From contig JADLAV010000061.1 of NCBI GenBank assembly GCA_020848075.1, forward strand, positions 124,001 to 188,000: a DNA stretch of 64,000 nt. The letters run 5' to 3'. This DNA comes from Burkholderiales bacterium (lineage in GTDB: Bacteria; Pseudomonadota; Gammaproteobacteria; Burkholderiales; SG8-39). The notes below the pieces were generated by a model that worked only from the letters and a program-made list of their open reading frames with translations, did no database searches and was not told where the DNA came from. The position numbers and the translations under genes are program-made. Below are positions 36,418 to 45,533 of the stretch, one piece after another; the first letter of the stretch is position 1, and every line of letters begins with the position of its first letter.

Positions 36418-36837
36418 TCAGGCGATCCGTTCCCAGAGCCAGATCTCGCTCTCCAGCCGGTCGAGCTCCAGCCCCTTGAAGTCGCCGCGCGACACGATGC
36501 CGACGATCCTGTCGCGATCGACGATGGGCAGGTGGCGGTAGCCGCAGTCGAACATGCGCCGCAGCGCTTCGATGGCGGTGGCTTCGGGAGCGATGGTGTC
36601 GGGTGTCGCGGTCATGGCCGCGGAGAGGGGCGTGTCCGCCGGCGGCCGGCCTTCGGCCAGCGCGCGCACCGCATCGCGGCCGGTGAAGATGCCTACCAGC
36701 CGATCGCCGTCGGCGACCAGCACCGCGCCGACGCGCCGCTCCCACATGCGCTGGCAGGCCTGCTGAACGCTGGTGTCGGGCGGAAGCGTCAACGGATTCT
36801 GGTCCTTGACGATGTAGGCCATGCGGCGATTAGTCAT
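36418..36837 (-). CDS. CBS-domain pair protein
   Basis: 139 residues with two CBS domains: MWERRVGAVLVADGDRLVGI in the first and FDCGYRHLPIVDRDRIVGIV in the second. TGRDAVRALAEG and SRGDFKGLELDRLE contain the typical GRD/RGD nucleotide-contact residues. CBS pairs bind AMP, ATP or SAM and act as energy or ligand sensors, alone or bound to partner proteins. It converges on aprA with about 100 bases between. No regulated partner is evident nearby. Confidence 0.88.
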   Translation of the reverse strand: MTNRRMAYIVKDQNPLTLPPDTSVQQACQRMWERRVGAVLVADGDRLVGIFTGRDAVRALAEGRPPADTPLSAAMTATPDTIAPEATAIEALRRMFDCGYRHLPIVDRDRIVGIVSRGDFKGLELDRLESEIWLWERIA

Positions 36838-36999
36838 GATCGATGCCTTCGTGCGATGAAAGATGTCTGCGTCCGGTCCCGATTGCGGACGACCGCGTTG
36901 TTTCGTGGCCCGTCTGTGCAGCCGGCCTGCCCGAGTCGACGTTCTTCGGGCGTCTGTCGTCGTGCGGGACGCTGCCGTTGACCGTGGCTTCGCGGCAGG

Positions 37000-37572
37000 T
37001 CAGCGCGAAGTCTGCTTGGCCGGGACGAAGCGTTCGACCCAGGCGGCGTAGCGCTCCACGAATTTCTGCAGGAATTTGCGGGTGTCGTCGTTGCCGATGT
37101 TGCCGTCGGCGTCGAACAGGCCGTCCTTGACCTGAATGAAGACTTCCGGCTGTGCGAGCACCAGCACGTCCACGAAGACCAGGGAATTCCGCAGGTGCTG
37201 CTGGGCGAGCGCGGTGCCCACCGCGCCGATCGATGCCCCCATGACACCCCCGGGCTTGCCGGCGAAAGAGTTGGTGCCCCAGGGACGCGAGGCGAGATCG
37301 ATGGCGTTCTTGAGCACGCCCGGCATGGAGCGGTTGTACTCGGGGGTGACGAACAGCAGCGCGTCGGCCGCTTCGACGTCCTTCTTCAGCCGGCGTGCCG
37401 CAGGCGGATAGTCGGCCTCCAGATCCTGCGAGAAGAGCGGTAGGTCGTCGATGCGGACGTATTCGAACTGGAATTCCGCAGGCATCAGCTTTTCCACGGC
37501 CTTGGCGAGTTTGCGATTCCAGGAATCCCGGCGCAGGCTGCCCACGAAGACGGCGACTTTAACGGTGCTCAT
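37000..37572 (-). CDS. NADPH-dependent FMN reductase (flavodoxin-like)
   Basis: 190 residues. The FMN phosphate loop is VFVGSLRRDSWNRKLAKAV, and TPEYNRSMPGVLKNAIDLAS is the conserved FMN-isoalloxazine-binding motif of the family (SsuE/ChrR/azoreductase-like). KPGGVMGASIGAVGTALAQQ is the third contact region. Members reduce FMN, quinones, chromate or azo dyes. The start MSTVKVAV at 37572 is preferred because GGAGAA lies ahead of it; an in-frame ATG at 37584 is the alternative. It is next to the CBS gene on the same strand, 162 bases apart. Confidence 0.88.
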   Translation of the reverse strand: MSTVKVAVFVGSLRRDSWNRKLAKAVEKLMPAEFQFEYVRIDDLPLFSQDLEADYPPAARRLKKDVEAADALLFVTPEYNRSMPGVLKNAIDLASRPWGTNSFAGKPGGVMGASIGAVGTALAQQHLRNSLVFVDVLVLAQPEVFIQVKDGLFDADGNIGNDDTRKFLQKFVERYAAWVERFVPAKQTSR

Positions 37573-37892
37573 GAGGTTCTCCACGGGTCGTTTGGCGCAA
37601 CTTCCCCGACATTTTGCCTGATTCTCCAGTACCCGAAGCGACCGGCGCCAAGCAGATTCCCGCCGCCGCGGTCCGGTGCGTTGCTATGCCGTGGCCGCTA
37701 TTCTATGACCAGGTGCGGCTGCGAAAGCTCCGGTCAGATGTAGTCTACGCGAGCTGACCAGAGGCGGCGTCGCCGGGGATCCCGAATGGTGACGTACGGG
37801 ATCGGCTGCGCGATCCCACGGGCGGGATTTGACGCGGCATGGCTCGTGGCATAGGGTTGATCGTGATTGCATCGTCACGAGGAGATCACGCT
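37573..37892. other. 320-base divergent region with a candidate promoter
   Basis: No gene seen. Near the crotonase gene, TTGACG (37829-37834) and TAGGGT (37852-37857) are 17 bases apart and could be the promoter of the genes at 37893-40122. Ribosome site ACGAGGAG precedes the ATG at 37893. The remainder is ordinary high-GC sequence. Confidence 0.4.
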
Positions 37893-38705
37893 ATGTCGGT
37901 TCGCATCGAGAAGAGCGGCGCGGTGTGGACGGTCGTCCACAGCCGGCCCGAGGCGCGCAACGCGATGGACCCCGAATCCGCCGACGCGCTGGTGGAAGCC
38001 TTCGCCGAGTTCGACCGGGACCCGGCCGCCGCCGTCGCGGTGCTGTGGGGCGAGGGCGGTGCCTTCTGCGCCGGCTGGGACCTGAAATACGCCGCCACGC
38101 TCGCCGACCGCGCGCGCTTCGACGAACACATCGTCGAAGGGCTGGGCTTCGGCGTGGGCGCCGCGCCCGCACCGCGCGGTCCGTTGGGGCCGACGCGCCT
38201 CGAGCTGTCGAAGGCGGTGATCGCGGCAGTCGAAGGACCCGCCGTCGCCGGCGGCATGGAGGTCGCGCTCTGGTGCGACTGCAGAGTCATGGCGGAGACG
38301 GCGTATTTCGGCGTCTACTGCCGGCGCTGGGGGATCCCGCTCCTCGACGGTGGCTCGGTGCGCCTGCCGCGGCTGGTCGGGCAGGGCCGGGCCCTCGAGA
38401 TCATCATGACCGGCCGCAAGGTGCCGGCCGAGGAGGCGCTGCGGATCGGCATGTGCGAACAGGTCGTCGCCGAGGGCGAGGCGCGCGCGGCGGCCGAGGC
38501 GATGGCGCACGAGATCGCCCGCTTCCCGCAAGCCGCAGTGCGGGCGGACCGGCGCACCGTGCATGAGAGTTACGGATTGTCGGTGCGCGAGGGCATGCGG
38601 CGCGAATGGGCGAACGGCGTCGAAGCGCATCACCGCGAGGGTGCCGCCGGCGCCGCGCGCTTTGCCTCGGGGCTCGGGCGCCACGGGGATTACGGACGGA
38701 TTTAG
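37893..38705 (+). CDS. Enoyl-CoA hydratase/isomerase (crotonase) family protein
   Basis: 270 residues. The oxyanion-hole strand is GAFCAGWDLKYAA and the second is AAVEGPAVAGGMEVALWCDC, where the usual catalytic glutamate region reads GGMEVALW. IPLLDGGSVRLPRLVGQGRA replaces the common PExxLGLxP segment, so hydratase chemistry is not assured; isomerase, hydrolase or dehydratase activity is possible. It acts on an acyl-CoA in the cytoplasm. It heads a three-gene run with an ICL/PEPM-family protein and an AhpD-like protein. Start ATG 37893 chosen for its ribosome site. Confidence 0.85.
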   Translation: MSVRIEKSGAVWTVVHSRPEARNAMDPESADALVEAFAEFDRDPAAAVAVLWGEGGAFCAGWDLKYAATLADRARFDEHIVEGLGFGVGAAPAPRGPLGPTRLELSKAVIAAVEGPAVAGGMEVALWCDCRVMAETAYFGVYCRRWGIPLLDGGSVRLPRLVGQGRALEIIMTGRKVPAEEALRIGMCEQVVAEGEARAAAEAMAHEIARFPQAAVRADRRTVHESYGLSVREGMRREWANGVEAHHREGAAGAARFASGLGRHGDYGRI

Positions 38706-38794
38706 AGCGTTTTCCGGTAAAGCGCGAGTCGAACCCGCGTAGCAGGCGCGATCGAGTCCTGCCGCCGGACGGCATCCGCACGAGGAGGCACACC

Positions 38795-39631
38795 ATGGAC
38801 AAGCAGGTGCAGGTCGAGCGGGCCGTGCGGTTCCGCGCGCTGCACGATCGCAGGCAGGTGCTGTTGCTGCCCAATGCCTGGGATGCGGGCAGCGCGCGCG
38901 CGTTCGCCGATCTTGGTTTCTCCGCGATCGCAACCACCAGCGCCGGCGTGGCCTGGTCGCTCGGCTACGCCGACGGCGAGCGGACGCCGCTCGCCGAGGT
39001 CGTCGGGGCAACGCGGCGCATCGCGCATGCGACCGCGCTGCCGGTCAGCGCGGACTTCGAATCGGGCTACGGCGAGACGCCGGCGGCCGTGGCGGCGAGC
39101 GTGCGGGCCGTGATCGAGGCTGGCGTGGCTGGCATCAATCTCGAGGACGGCGTGCGCCACGCGACGTTGCGCGAGGTCGAGGACGCCGCTGAACGGATCG
39201 CGGCCGCGCGCGCAGCGGCGCAGGCGCTGGGTGTGCCGATCGTGATCAATGCGCGCATCGACCTCTGGCTGATCGGCGCCGGCGCGAACGCCGCGGAACG
39301 CTTCGACGAGGCGGTGCGCCGGGCCCACGCGTACCTGGCCGCCGGCGCCGACTGCATCTATCCGATCGGCCTCGCCGATCGCAACACGATTGCCGCGCTG
39401 ACCGCGGCGATCGACGCACCGCTCAACGTCGGCGCGCGGCCCGATCTGCCCGACCTTGCCGAACTCGGCCGCCTCGGCGTCGCGCGCGTCAGCACCGCCA
39501 CCCGGCTTGCCACGCTCGCACTGTCGGCCGCGCGCGAGGCGGCGCGTGCGTTGCGCAGCGGCGGTCGGTTCGATGTCCTCGACGCGCCGTTCGGCTACAC
39601 TGACATGCAGCAGCTGTTTGCGCACGACTGA
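38795..39631 (+). CDS. Isocitrate lyase/PEP mutase superfamily protein
   Basis: 278 residues, TIM barrel of the ICL/PEPM superfamily. LPNAWDAGSARAFADLGFSA is the first strand; VSADFESGYGETPAAVAAS carries Mg-ligand aspartate and glutamate; GINLEDGVRHATLREVEDAA the next; and VIVINARIDLWLIGAGANAA closes the site. The KKCGH loop of true isocitrate lyases is absent, so it is closer to the oxaloacetate-decarboxylase/phosphonopyruvate-like branch. A carbon-carbon or carbon-phosphorus bond lyase on a 2-oxo acid is the general expectation. GAGGAG precedes the ATG. Confidence 0.82.
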   Translation: MDKQVQVERAVRFRALHDRRQVLLLPNAWDAGSARAFADLGFSAIATTSAGVAWSLGYADGERTPLAEVVGATRRIAHATALPVSADFESGYGETPAAVAASVRAVIEAGVAGINLEDGVRHATLREVEDAAERIAAARAAAQALGVPIVINARIDLWLIGAGANAAERFDEAVRRAHAYLAAGADCIYPIGLADRNTIAALTAAIDAPLNVGARPDLPDLAELGRLGVARVSTATRLATLALSAAREAARALRSGGRFDVLDAPFGYTDMQQLFAHD

Positions 39632-39654
39632 CGCGCTTTCGAAAGGAGGGTCTC

Positions 39655-40122
39655 ATGCATCAGCGTCTCGATTACAAACTCGCCTCGCCCAATGCGTTCA
39701 AGGCGATGCTCCACACCGAACACCAGGTTCACCAGAGCGGCCTGGAGCCCTTGCTGCTGGAACTGGTAAAGACGCGCGCGTCGCAGATCAACGGCTGCGC
39801 CTGGTGCCTGGACATGCACACCAAGGATGCGCGGGCGCTGGGTGAGACCGAGCAGCGCCTGTACCTGGTGTCGGCCTGGCGCGAGGCGCCGTTCTACACC
39901 GAGCGCGAGCGCGCGGCGCTCGCCTGGACCGAGGCGATCACGCAGATCGCCGCGCAGGGCGTGCCCGACGCGCTGTACGCCGAGGTGCGGCGCCACTTCG
40001 ACGAAAAGGGGATCGTCGACCTGACGCTCGCCATCATCGCGATCAACGGGTGGAACCGCATGAACGTCGCGTTCCAGACCGAGGTCGGCGGCTATGTCAG
40101 TCCGCATGCCAAGCCGCGCTGA
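39655..40122 (+). CDS. AhpD-like (carboxymuconolactone decarboxylase family) protein
   Basis: 155 residues. The redox CxxC-x3-H motif is complete at C48, C51 and H55 (QINGCAWCLDMHTKDARALG), matching AhpD-type alkylhydroperoxidases. VDLTLAIIAINGWNRMNVAF is the C-terminal helix of the family. It probably scavenges peroxides or acts as a thiol-disulfide partner rather than as a lactone decarboxylase, because the CxxC is present. A strong AAAGGAGG ribosome site lies upstream, and the gene is 23 bases after the previous stop. Confidence 0.87.
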   Translation: MHQRLDYKLASPNAFKAMLHTEHQVHQSGLEPLLLELVKTRASQINGCAWCLDMHTKDARALGETEQRLYLVSAWREAPFYTERERAALAWTEAITQIAAQGVPDALYAEVRRHFDEKGIVDLTLAIIAINGWNRMNVAFQTEVGGYVSPHAKPR

Positions 40123-40209
40123 ACGCCGCGCCTGCGGCCGCGGTGAGGACGCGCCGCCGATGAAGCGGTAGCGAACGCGCGTCGCCTCCGCGGCGTGGCC
40201 GGAGGCGCC

Positions 40210-40239
40210 TTGACAGTTCGCCGGGCCAAAGCGCAGTAT
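40210..40239 (+). promoter_or_regulatory. Possible promoter of the liv-type operon
   Basis: A perfect TTGACA (40210-40215) lies in the gap before the binding-protein gene. The best -10 at a normal distance is CAGTAT (40234-40239), three of six matches. A real promoter is likely here but its -10 is uncertain. Confidence 0.3.
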
Positions 40240-40329
40240 TGCCGCCAGAACCGCGGGTAGCGCATCGGCGGCGGTCGCCGCCGGGGCAGATATGTCGTGA
40301 GTGACGCCGAGCGAGGGAGGAGCCGAGTC

Positions 40330-41547
40330 ATGATCAGTCGATCCCGTTTCGTGGTTGCCGTGATGGTTCTCGCGCTGGTCGCATCGCCGATGACGGCCGG
40401 ACCGGCGATGGCGCAAGGGAAGACCGTGAAGGTCGGCTTCCTGTCCGGGTTCACCAGCGTGTGCGCACCGCTGACGGAGTCGAACCTGAAAGGCGTCCGC
40501 CTGGGCGTCGAGCAGATCAACGCGGCCGGCGGGCTCCTCGGCGACAAGATCGATCTCCTCGTCCGCGATACCAAGACGCAGCCCGACGAGGGCGTCCTGC
40601 AGATGCGGCGGCTGCTGCTCGAGGACAAGGTGCCGTTCGTGCTCGGACCGTGCTCGAGCGCTGTCAACATCGCCATCTCGCAGCTCTCCAAGCAGTTCAA
40701 GCGCATCCAGATCTCGTCGGTCGCGAACACGCACCGTGCGACCGAGGAGCTCGGCCACAAGTACTACTTCCAGGTCGTCCCGAACACCCGCATGGAAGCG
40801 CGCGCGGTCGCCCAGATCGCCGCCAAGCAGCCATGGAAGCGGTGGGTCACCATCGGCCTCGACTACGAGTGGGGCCACGTGGGGATCGAGGCGTTCCTGC
40901 AGAAGATGAAGGAGCTGCGGCCCGACATCGAGGTGGTCAAGCAGTACTGGCCGAAGATCGGCGAGACCGACTACAACACGTTCATCACCGGCATCCAGGC
41001 CGATAAGCCTGACGCCGTCATCGCGTTCCTCTTCGGCCCGGCGCTCATCAACTTCACCCGCCAGGCGCGGGGACTCGGCCTCTACGACCAGGTGAAGAGC
41101 GTGGTGAGCCTCTACTCGGTGGACATGCTGAAGCCGATGGGCGCCGAGACGCCGCTGAATCAGCTGGGCTGGGCGCGGGCGCCGTTCTTCGCCCTCGAGG
41201 GCCCCGCGTTCGAGACCTTCTTCAAGCAGTACCGCGAGCGCTACAACAACGACATCCCCGACGACTGGGCCGTCATGGGCTACGACGCGGTCATGCTCCT
41301 CCGCGCCGGCGTCGAGAAGTCGAAATCGCTCGATCCCGACAAGGTTGCCGACGCGCTGAGCGGCATCACGCTGCAGAGCCTCCGCGGACCGATCACCGTG
41401 CGGGCGGCCGACCACATGGCCTCGGTGCCGGTCTTCGTCGGCTGGACCGCCGAATCGAAGGAGTATCCGTTCCGGGTCTTCCGTGACACCGTACGCGTGC
41501 CGGGCGACCAGCTCTGGCTCAGCGAGTCGGAGCTGAAGAAGCGCTAG
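40330..41547 (+). CDS. livK: Branched-chain amino-acid-type ABC substrate-binding protein
   Basis: 405 residues. Signal peptide (MVLALVASPMTAGPAMAQG) then the periplasmic type I fold of LivK/aliphatic amidase-regulator proteins: VKVGFLSGFTSVCAPLTES, then AAGGLLGDKIDLLVRDTKTQ and PDEGVLQMRRLLLEDKVPFV. The family binds leucine-type amino acids, but relatives bind urea, amides or aromatic compounds. It heads a complete five-gene operon K-H-M-G-F. The start at 40330 has GGGAGGAG ahead. The ligand is not evident, so livK is a family label rather than a specificity claim. Confidence 0.88.
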   Translation: MISRSRFVVAVMVLALVASPMTAGPAMAQGKTVKVGFLSGFTSVCAPLTESNLKGVRLGVEQINAAGGLLGDKIDLLVRDTKTQPDEGVLQMRRLLLEDKVPFVLGPCSSAVNIAISQLSKQFKRIQISSVANTHRATEELGHKYYFQVVPNTRMEARAVAQIAAKQPWKRWVTIGLDYEWGHVGIEAFLQKMKELRPDIEVVKQYWPKIGETDYNTFITGIQADKPDAVIAFLFGPALINFTRQARGLGLYDQVKSVVSLYSVDMLKPMGAETPLNQLGWARAPFFALEGPAFETFFKQYRERYNNDIPDDWAVMGYDAVMLLRAGVEKSKSLDPDKVADALSGITLQSLRGPITVRAADHMASVPVFVGWTAESKEYPFRVFRDTVRVPGDQLWLSESELKKR

Positions 41548-41583
41548 ACACGCGGCGCGCCGCCCGCTCGCAAGAAAGGCGCC

Positions 41584-42465
41584 GTGTCGATCGAGACGCT
41601 GGCGATCCAGGCCGCTGTCGGCCTGGTGAACGCCATGCTGCTCTTCCTGGTGGCGTCGGGCCTGTCGCTGATCTTCGGCGTGAGCCGGATCATCAATTTC
41701 GCCCACGGCTCCTTCTACATGCTGGGCGCATACGCCGCCTTCACGCTCGCGCAGTTCGCGCCCACGCACCCGGGCTGGCTGCTGCTCGCCGTCGCGCTGT
41801 CCGCCCTGGCGGTCGCCGTCGTCGGCGCGCTGGTGGAGACCTCGTTCCTGCGCCGCGTGTACGCGAGTGACGAGCTCTTTCAGCTGCTCGCCACCTTCGC
41901 CGTCGTGCTGGCCGTGAGCGACCTGGTCAAGATCGTGTGGGGATCGGCGAACAAGAGCTTGCCGCTGCCGGCGACCTACCGGCAGGCGCTGCCCATCCTC
42001 GGGCAGCCGTTCCCCGTGTACTACTTCCTGCTGCTCGTGCTCGGTGTCGTCGTCATGGCGGGGCTCTGGTGGCTCGTGTACCGCACGCGGTGGGGCGTCC
42101 AGGTGCGCGCGTGCACCGACGATCGCGACATGGCGAACGCCATCGGCATCAACCAGAAGTGGCTCACCACCAGCGTGTTCCTGCTCGGCACCGGCCTTGC
42201 CGGCCTGGGCGGTGTCTTCGCTGCGGTGATGGGCACGATCACGCCGGTCATGGACTCGGACATGCTGGTCGAGGCGTTCGTGGTCGTCGTGGTCGGCGGG
42301 CTCGGCAGCCTGCTCGGCTCGTTCGTGGCGGCGCTCATCGTGGGCGAGCTGAAGGCGATGGCGATCCTGGTCTTTCCCAGCGCCTCGATGGTCATCGTGT
42401 TCCTGCTGATGGCGGTGATCCTCATCGTGCGGCCGTGGGGTCTCTTCGGCGAGGCGGAGGAGTGA
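41584..42465 (+). CDS. livH: ABC transporter permease, LivH type
   Basis: 293 residues and about eight hydrophobic helices. MLLFLVASGLSLIFGVSRII and NFAHGSFYMLGAYAAFTLAQ are the N-terminal LivH signature, and MLVEAFVVVVVGGLGSLLGS is the coupling-helix region that contacts the ATPases. It starts with GTG 41584, 36 bases after livK, and its stop overlaps the livM GTG start. It forms the heterodimeric membrane channel with LivM. Confidence 0.92.
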   Translation: MSIETLAIQAAVGLVNAMLLFLVASGLSLIFGVSRIINFAHGSFYMLGAYAAFTLAQFAPTHPGWLLLAVALSALAVAVVGALVETSFLRRVYASDELFQLLATFAVVLAVSDLVKIVWGSANKSLPLPATYRQALPILGQPFPVYYFLLLVLGVVVMAGLWWLVYRTRWGVQVRACTDDRDMANAIGINQKWLTTSVFLLGTGLAGLGGVFAAVMGTITPVMDSDMLVEAFVVVVVGGLGSLLGSFVAALIVGELKAMAILVFPSASMVIVFLLMAVILIVRPWGLFGEAEE

Positions 42466-43412
42466 CGGCGGCCGTGCCCGGAGTCCCGGCCGTGCGGTCC
42501 TGGGTGCGGCTGCCCGTCGCCGCGGCGTTTTTCGCGGCACTCGGGGGGGTACTCCTCCTGCCCGAGGTCCTGTCCGTCTATCAGATCTACCTCGCCCTCG
42601 AGGTGCTGATCTTCGGGCTCGCCGCCACGAGCCTCAACCTTCTCGTCGGCTACGCCGGCATGGTGAGCTTCGGCCACGCCGCGTACTTCGGCGCCGCGAG
42701 CTACTGCGCGGCGCTCGCCATGAAGTACGCCGGCGTGTCGATGTGGACGGCGTTGCTCGTGGCCCCGCTCGGGTCCACCGTGCTGGCCTTCGTCTACGGC
42801 ATCTTCTGCGTGCGCCTCTCGCGGATCTACTTCGCGATGCTCACGCTCGCCTTCGCGCAGCTCACCTATACCGTGGCGTTCCAATGGTACGGTGTCACGG
42901 GCGGCGATACCGGCCTCCTGGGCGTGATGCCTGCCGACGCCATCGCCGAGCCGCAGACGTACTTCCGCTTCACCGCGCTCGTCGTGGCCGCATGCATCGC
43001 GGTGCTGTACGCCGTCGTCCGGTCCCCGTTCGGCCTCACGCTGCGGTCGATTCAGCAGAACCGCGTGCGTGTCGAGCTGCTCGGCGTCAATCCGTACCTC
43101 TACCAGCTGGGCGCCTTCGTCATCGCCGGCTTCTTCGCCGGCGTCGCCGGCGCCCTCTACGCGTTCGAGAAGGGCGCGGTCTTCCCCGACTACCTGTCGC
43201 TCGGGCACTCGCTCAAATTCATCCTGATGACGCTGCTCGGCGGGTTCACGGTATTCCTCGGGCCGCTCTTGGGTGCGCTGGTGTTCGAGCTGCTCAACAG
43301 CGTGCTGACGAACTACACCCAGTACTGGCAGCTGCCGCTCGCCGTGTGCCTCGCCGCGGTGATCCTGTTCGCGCCGAGCGGGCTGTCGGGCCTCTTCCTC
43401 CGCAAGCGCTGA
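42462..43412 (+). CDS. livM: ABC transporter permease, LivM type
   Basis: 316 residues, 9-10 helices. LGLAATSLNLLVGYAGMVSFG-like sequence appears as FGLAATSLNLLVGYAGMVSF followed by GHAAYFGAASYCAALAMKY, the LivM signature. LGGFTVFLGPLLGALVFELL is the coupling region near the C-terminus. The GTG start (42462) shares four bases with the livH stop, and its own stop shares one base with livG. This tight order fits equal synthesis of the channel partners. Substrate specificity comes from the binding protein. Confidence 0.92.
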   Translation: MTAAVPGVPAVRSWVRLPVAAAFFAALGGVLLLPEVLSVYQIYLALEVLIFGLAATSLNLLVGYAGMVSFGHAAYFGAASYCAALAMKYAGVSMWTALLVAPLGSTVLAFVYGIFCVRLSRIYFAMLTLAFAQLTYTVAFQWYGVTGGDTGLLGVMPADAIAEPQTYFRFTALVVAACIAVLYAVVRSPFGLTLRSIQQNRVRVELLGVNPYLYQLGAFVIAGFFAGVAGALYAFEKGAVFPDYLSLGHSLKFILMTLLGGFTVFLGPLLGALVFELLNSVLTNYTQYWQLPLAVCLAAVILFAPSGLSGLFLRKR

Positions 43413-44182
43413 TGCCGCCCATTCTCGAGGCGGCCGACGTCGTGAAGCACTTCGGCGGACTGGTCGCCGTCGACTGCGTTTCGTTCGCGGTCGAGGCGGG
43501 CGAGCGCGTCGCGATCATCGGGCCGAACGGTGCGGGCAAGAGCACGCTGTTCAACGTGCTGAACGGCCGCCTGCACGCCGACGCGGGGCGCGTCGTCCTG
43601 GAGGGCGTCGACGTGACGGGCATGCGCGCCTTCGGCGTCGTGCGGCGCGGCGTCGGCCGCACGATGCAGATCACCAGCGTCTTCGGCCGCCTCACCGTGT
43701 TCGAGAACGTGCACATGGCCGTCCTGGCCCGCACGCGGCGTACGCGGAAGCTGCTGCGGCCGGCGAGCGCCTTCGGGCTCGAGGAGACGGACGCGCTGCT
43801 CGAGCGCATCGGGCTCGCCGACCGTGCCGGTCAGGTGTGCGGCACGCTGTCGCACGGGGATCAGAAGCGCGTCGAGGTCGCCATGATGCTCGCGCTGCGC
43901 CCGCGGCTGCTCATGCTCGACGAGCCCGCGGCCGGGTCGCCAGCAACGGAGCGGCAGCGTCTCGCCGAGCTGATCCTGGGCCTGGTCCGGGCCGAGGGTC
44001 TCACGCTGCTCGTCGTCGAGCACGATCTGAACCTCGTCTTCACCGTTGCGGCGCGGATCCTCGTCCTGCACCAGGGCCGGCTCATCGCGGACGGTACGCC
44101 GGACGCCGTGCGCGAGAACGTCGAGGTCCAGCGCATCTACCTGGGCGAGCCCGCGCCGGGCCGCGGCGGCGTGAGGGCGTGA
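43412..44182 (+). CDS. livG: ABC transporter ATPase, LivG type
   Basis: 256 residues. Walker A GPNGAGKSTLFNVL, Q-loop near FGRLTVFENVHMAV, signature TLSHGDQKRVEVAMMLALRP (LivG proteins have LSxGxQ variants), Walker B RLLMLDEPAAG, and H-loop VVEHDLNLVF. The D-loop region (EPAAGSPATERQRLAELI) lacks the usual GLNPxE, a small oddity. It starts one base inside the livM stop and ends one base inside the livF start. Confidence 0.93.
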   Translation: MPPILEAADVVKHFGGLVAVDCVSFAVEAGERVAIIGPNGAGKSTLFNVLNGRLHADAGRVVLEGVDVTGMRAFGVVRRGVGRTMQITSVFGRLTVFENVHMAVLARTRRTRKLLRPASAFGLEETDALLERIGLADRAGQVCGTLSHGDQKRVEVAMMLALRPRLLMLDEPAAGSPATERQRLAELILGLVRAEGLTLLVVEHDLNLVFTVAARILVLHQGRLIADGTPDAVRENVEVQRIYLGEPAPGRGGVRA

Positions 44183-44883
44183 TGCTCGACGTCAGCGACC
44201 TCCACGTCTACTACGGCCTGAGCCAGGCGCTCTTCGGCGTGAGTCTCCGCGCCGAGCGGGGCGAGCTGATCGCGCTCGTCGGGCGGAACGGCGCGGGCAA
44301 GAGCACGACGCTCAAGGCGATCGTCGGGCTCTGCCGGCCGCGGCGCGGTCGCGTGGTCTTCGGCGGACGCGACGTGACGGGCTGGCCGCCGTACCGCATC
44401 GCGCGCGCCGGGATCGGCTACGTGCCCGAGGACCGGCGGGTGTTCCGGAGTCTCACGGTCCAGGAGAACCTCGAGGCGGCGCGGCTGCCCGAGCGCGAGC
44501 GGGCGGACGGCTGGACGATGGCCGGCGTGTTCGAGCTGTTTCCGGACCTGGCGCGGCTCCGCGGGCACCTGGCCGGGCGGCTGTCCGGCGGCCAGCAGCA
44601 GATGCTGACGATCGGGCGGGCGCTCATGACGAATCCGGATCTTCTGCTCCTCGACGAGCCGTCCGAGGGCCTGGCACCGCTCCTCGTCCAGCTGCTCGCC
44701 GAGCGCGTTGCGCTCATGAAAGAGCGGGGGTTGACGATCGTGCTGTCCGAGCAGAACGTGGAGTTCGTCCGTGAGCTCGCCGACCGCGTCTACACCCTCG
44801 AGAAGGGCGAAGTCCGCTACGAGGGCCGCATGCAGGACTTCCTGGCGAGCGAGGAAATCGCGCGCGCGTATCTCGGCGTGTGA
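44182..44883 (+). CDS. livF: ABC transporter ATPase, LivF type
   Basis: 233 residues. Walker A GRNGAGKSTTLKAIVGL, signature GRLSGGQQQMLTIGRALMTN, Walker B LLLLDEPSEGLAPL, and a switch region VLSEQNVEFV where LivF proteins carry Q instead of histidine. It pairs with LivG to power import. It ends the operon; 231 bases without a recognisable gene follow before the DUF971 gene. Confidence 0.93.
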   Translation: MLDVSDLHVYYGLSQALFGVSLRAERGELIALVGRNGAGKSTTLKAIVGLCRPRRGRVVFGGRDVTGWPPYRIARAGIGYVPEDRRVFRSLTVQENLEAARLPERERADGWTMAGVFELFPDLARLRGHLAGRLSGGQQQMLTIGRALMTNPDLLLLDEPSEGLAPLLVQLLAERVALMKERGLTIVLSEQNVEFVRELADRVYTLEKGEVRYEGRMQDFLASEEIARAYLGV

Positions 44884-45114
44884 GGAAGCGCACCCGGGAA
44901 TTTCCGATGCAACGTGGGGCAGGATCGCCCCACCAGCGAAGTGGTTGAAAGAACGCCGCGCGTGTGCATACTTCGGGGGATGGCGCGCACGGTCGATTGC
45001 ATCGAGTCCGGGCCCGGGATCGCGGGGACGGCGCGAGTGCCGGATCCGTGCGCGCTCGGTTGGCGCACCCGAGAGCGTGCCTCGAAAGCAGTGCGGCGGA
45101 GATAGGCGGTACCG

Positions 45115-45516
45115 ATGGAGAACAAGGCGCCGCAGCCCACCGAGGTCAAGCTGCACCAGAAGTCGCGCGTGATGGAGATCGCGTTCTCGGACGGCAGCCG
45201 CTTCGAGCTGAGCTACGAGCTTTTGCGGGTGTACTCGCCTTCGGCCGAGGTGCGCGGGCACGGGCCGGGGCGCGAGACGCTGCAGGTCGGCAAGCGCGAC
45301 GTGGAGATCCGCTCGGTCGAGCCGAGCGGGAACTACGCGATCCAGCCGGAGTTTTCCGACGGACACGACTCGGGCATCTATACCTGGGACTACCTCTATT
45401 GGCTGGGCAAGAACCGCGACAAGCTATGGCGGGATTACCTCGAGCGCCTCGAGCAGGCGGGAGCGAGCCGCGCGCCGGGTCCCGCGCCGTTCGAGGCGCG
45501 CCCCAAATCGAAGTAG
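45115..45516 (+). CDS. DUF971 protein (gamma-butyrobetaine-hydroxylase N-terminal-like)
   Basis: 133 residues. KLHQKSRVMEIAFSDGSRFE, LSYELLRVYSPSAEVRGHGP and SDGHDSGIYTWDYLYWLG are the family signatures; the conserved aspartates, histidine and cysteine-poor site may bind metal. Betaproteobacteria usually have this gene directly before ubiE. Here a radical SAM gene follows instead, after 17 bases. Function of stand-alone DUF971 proteins is unknown to me; iron-sulfur cluster or protein-assembly roles have been suggested for relatives. The first residues MENKAPQPTEV fit the betaproteobacterial type. Confidence 0.85.
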   Translation: MENKAPQPTEVKLHQKSRVMEIAFSDGSRFELSYELLRVYSPSAEVRGHGPGRETLQVGKRDVEIRSVEPSGNYAIQPEFSDGHDSGIYTWDYLYWLGKNRDKLWRDYLERLEQAGASRAPGPAPFEARPKSK

Positions 45517-45533
45517 CGGCGGCGTTCAAGGTC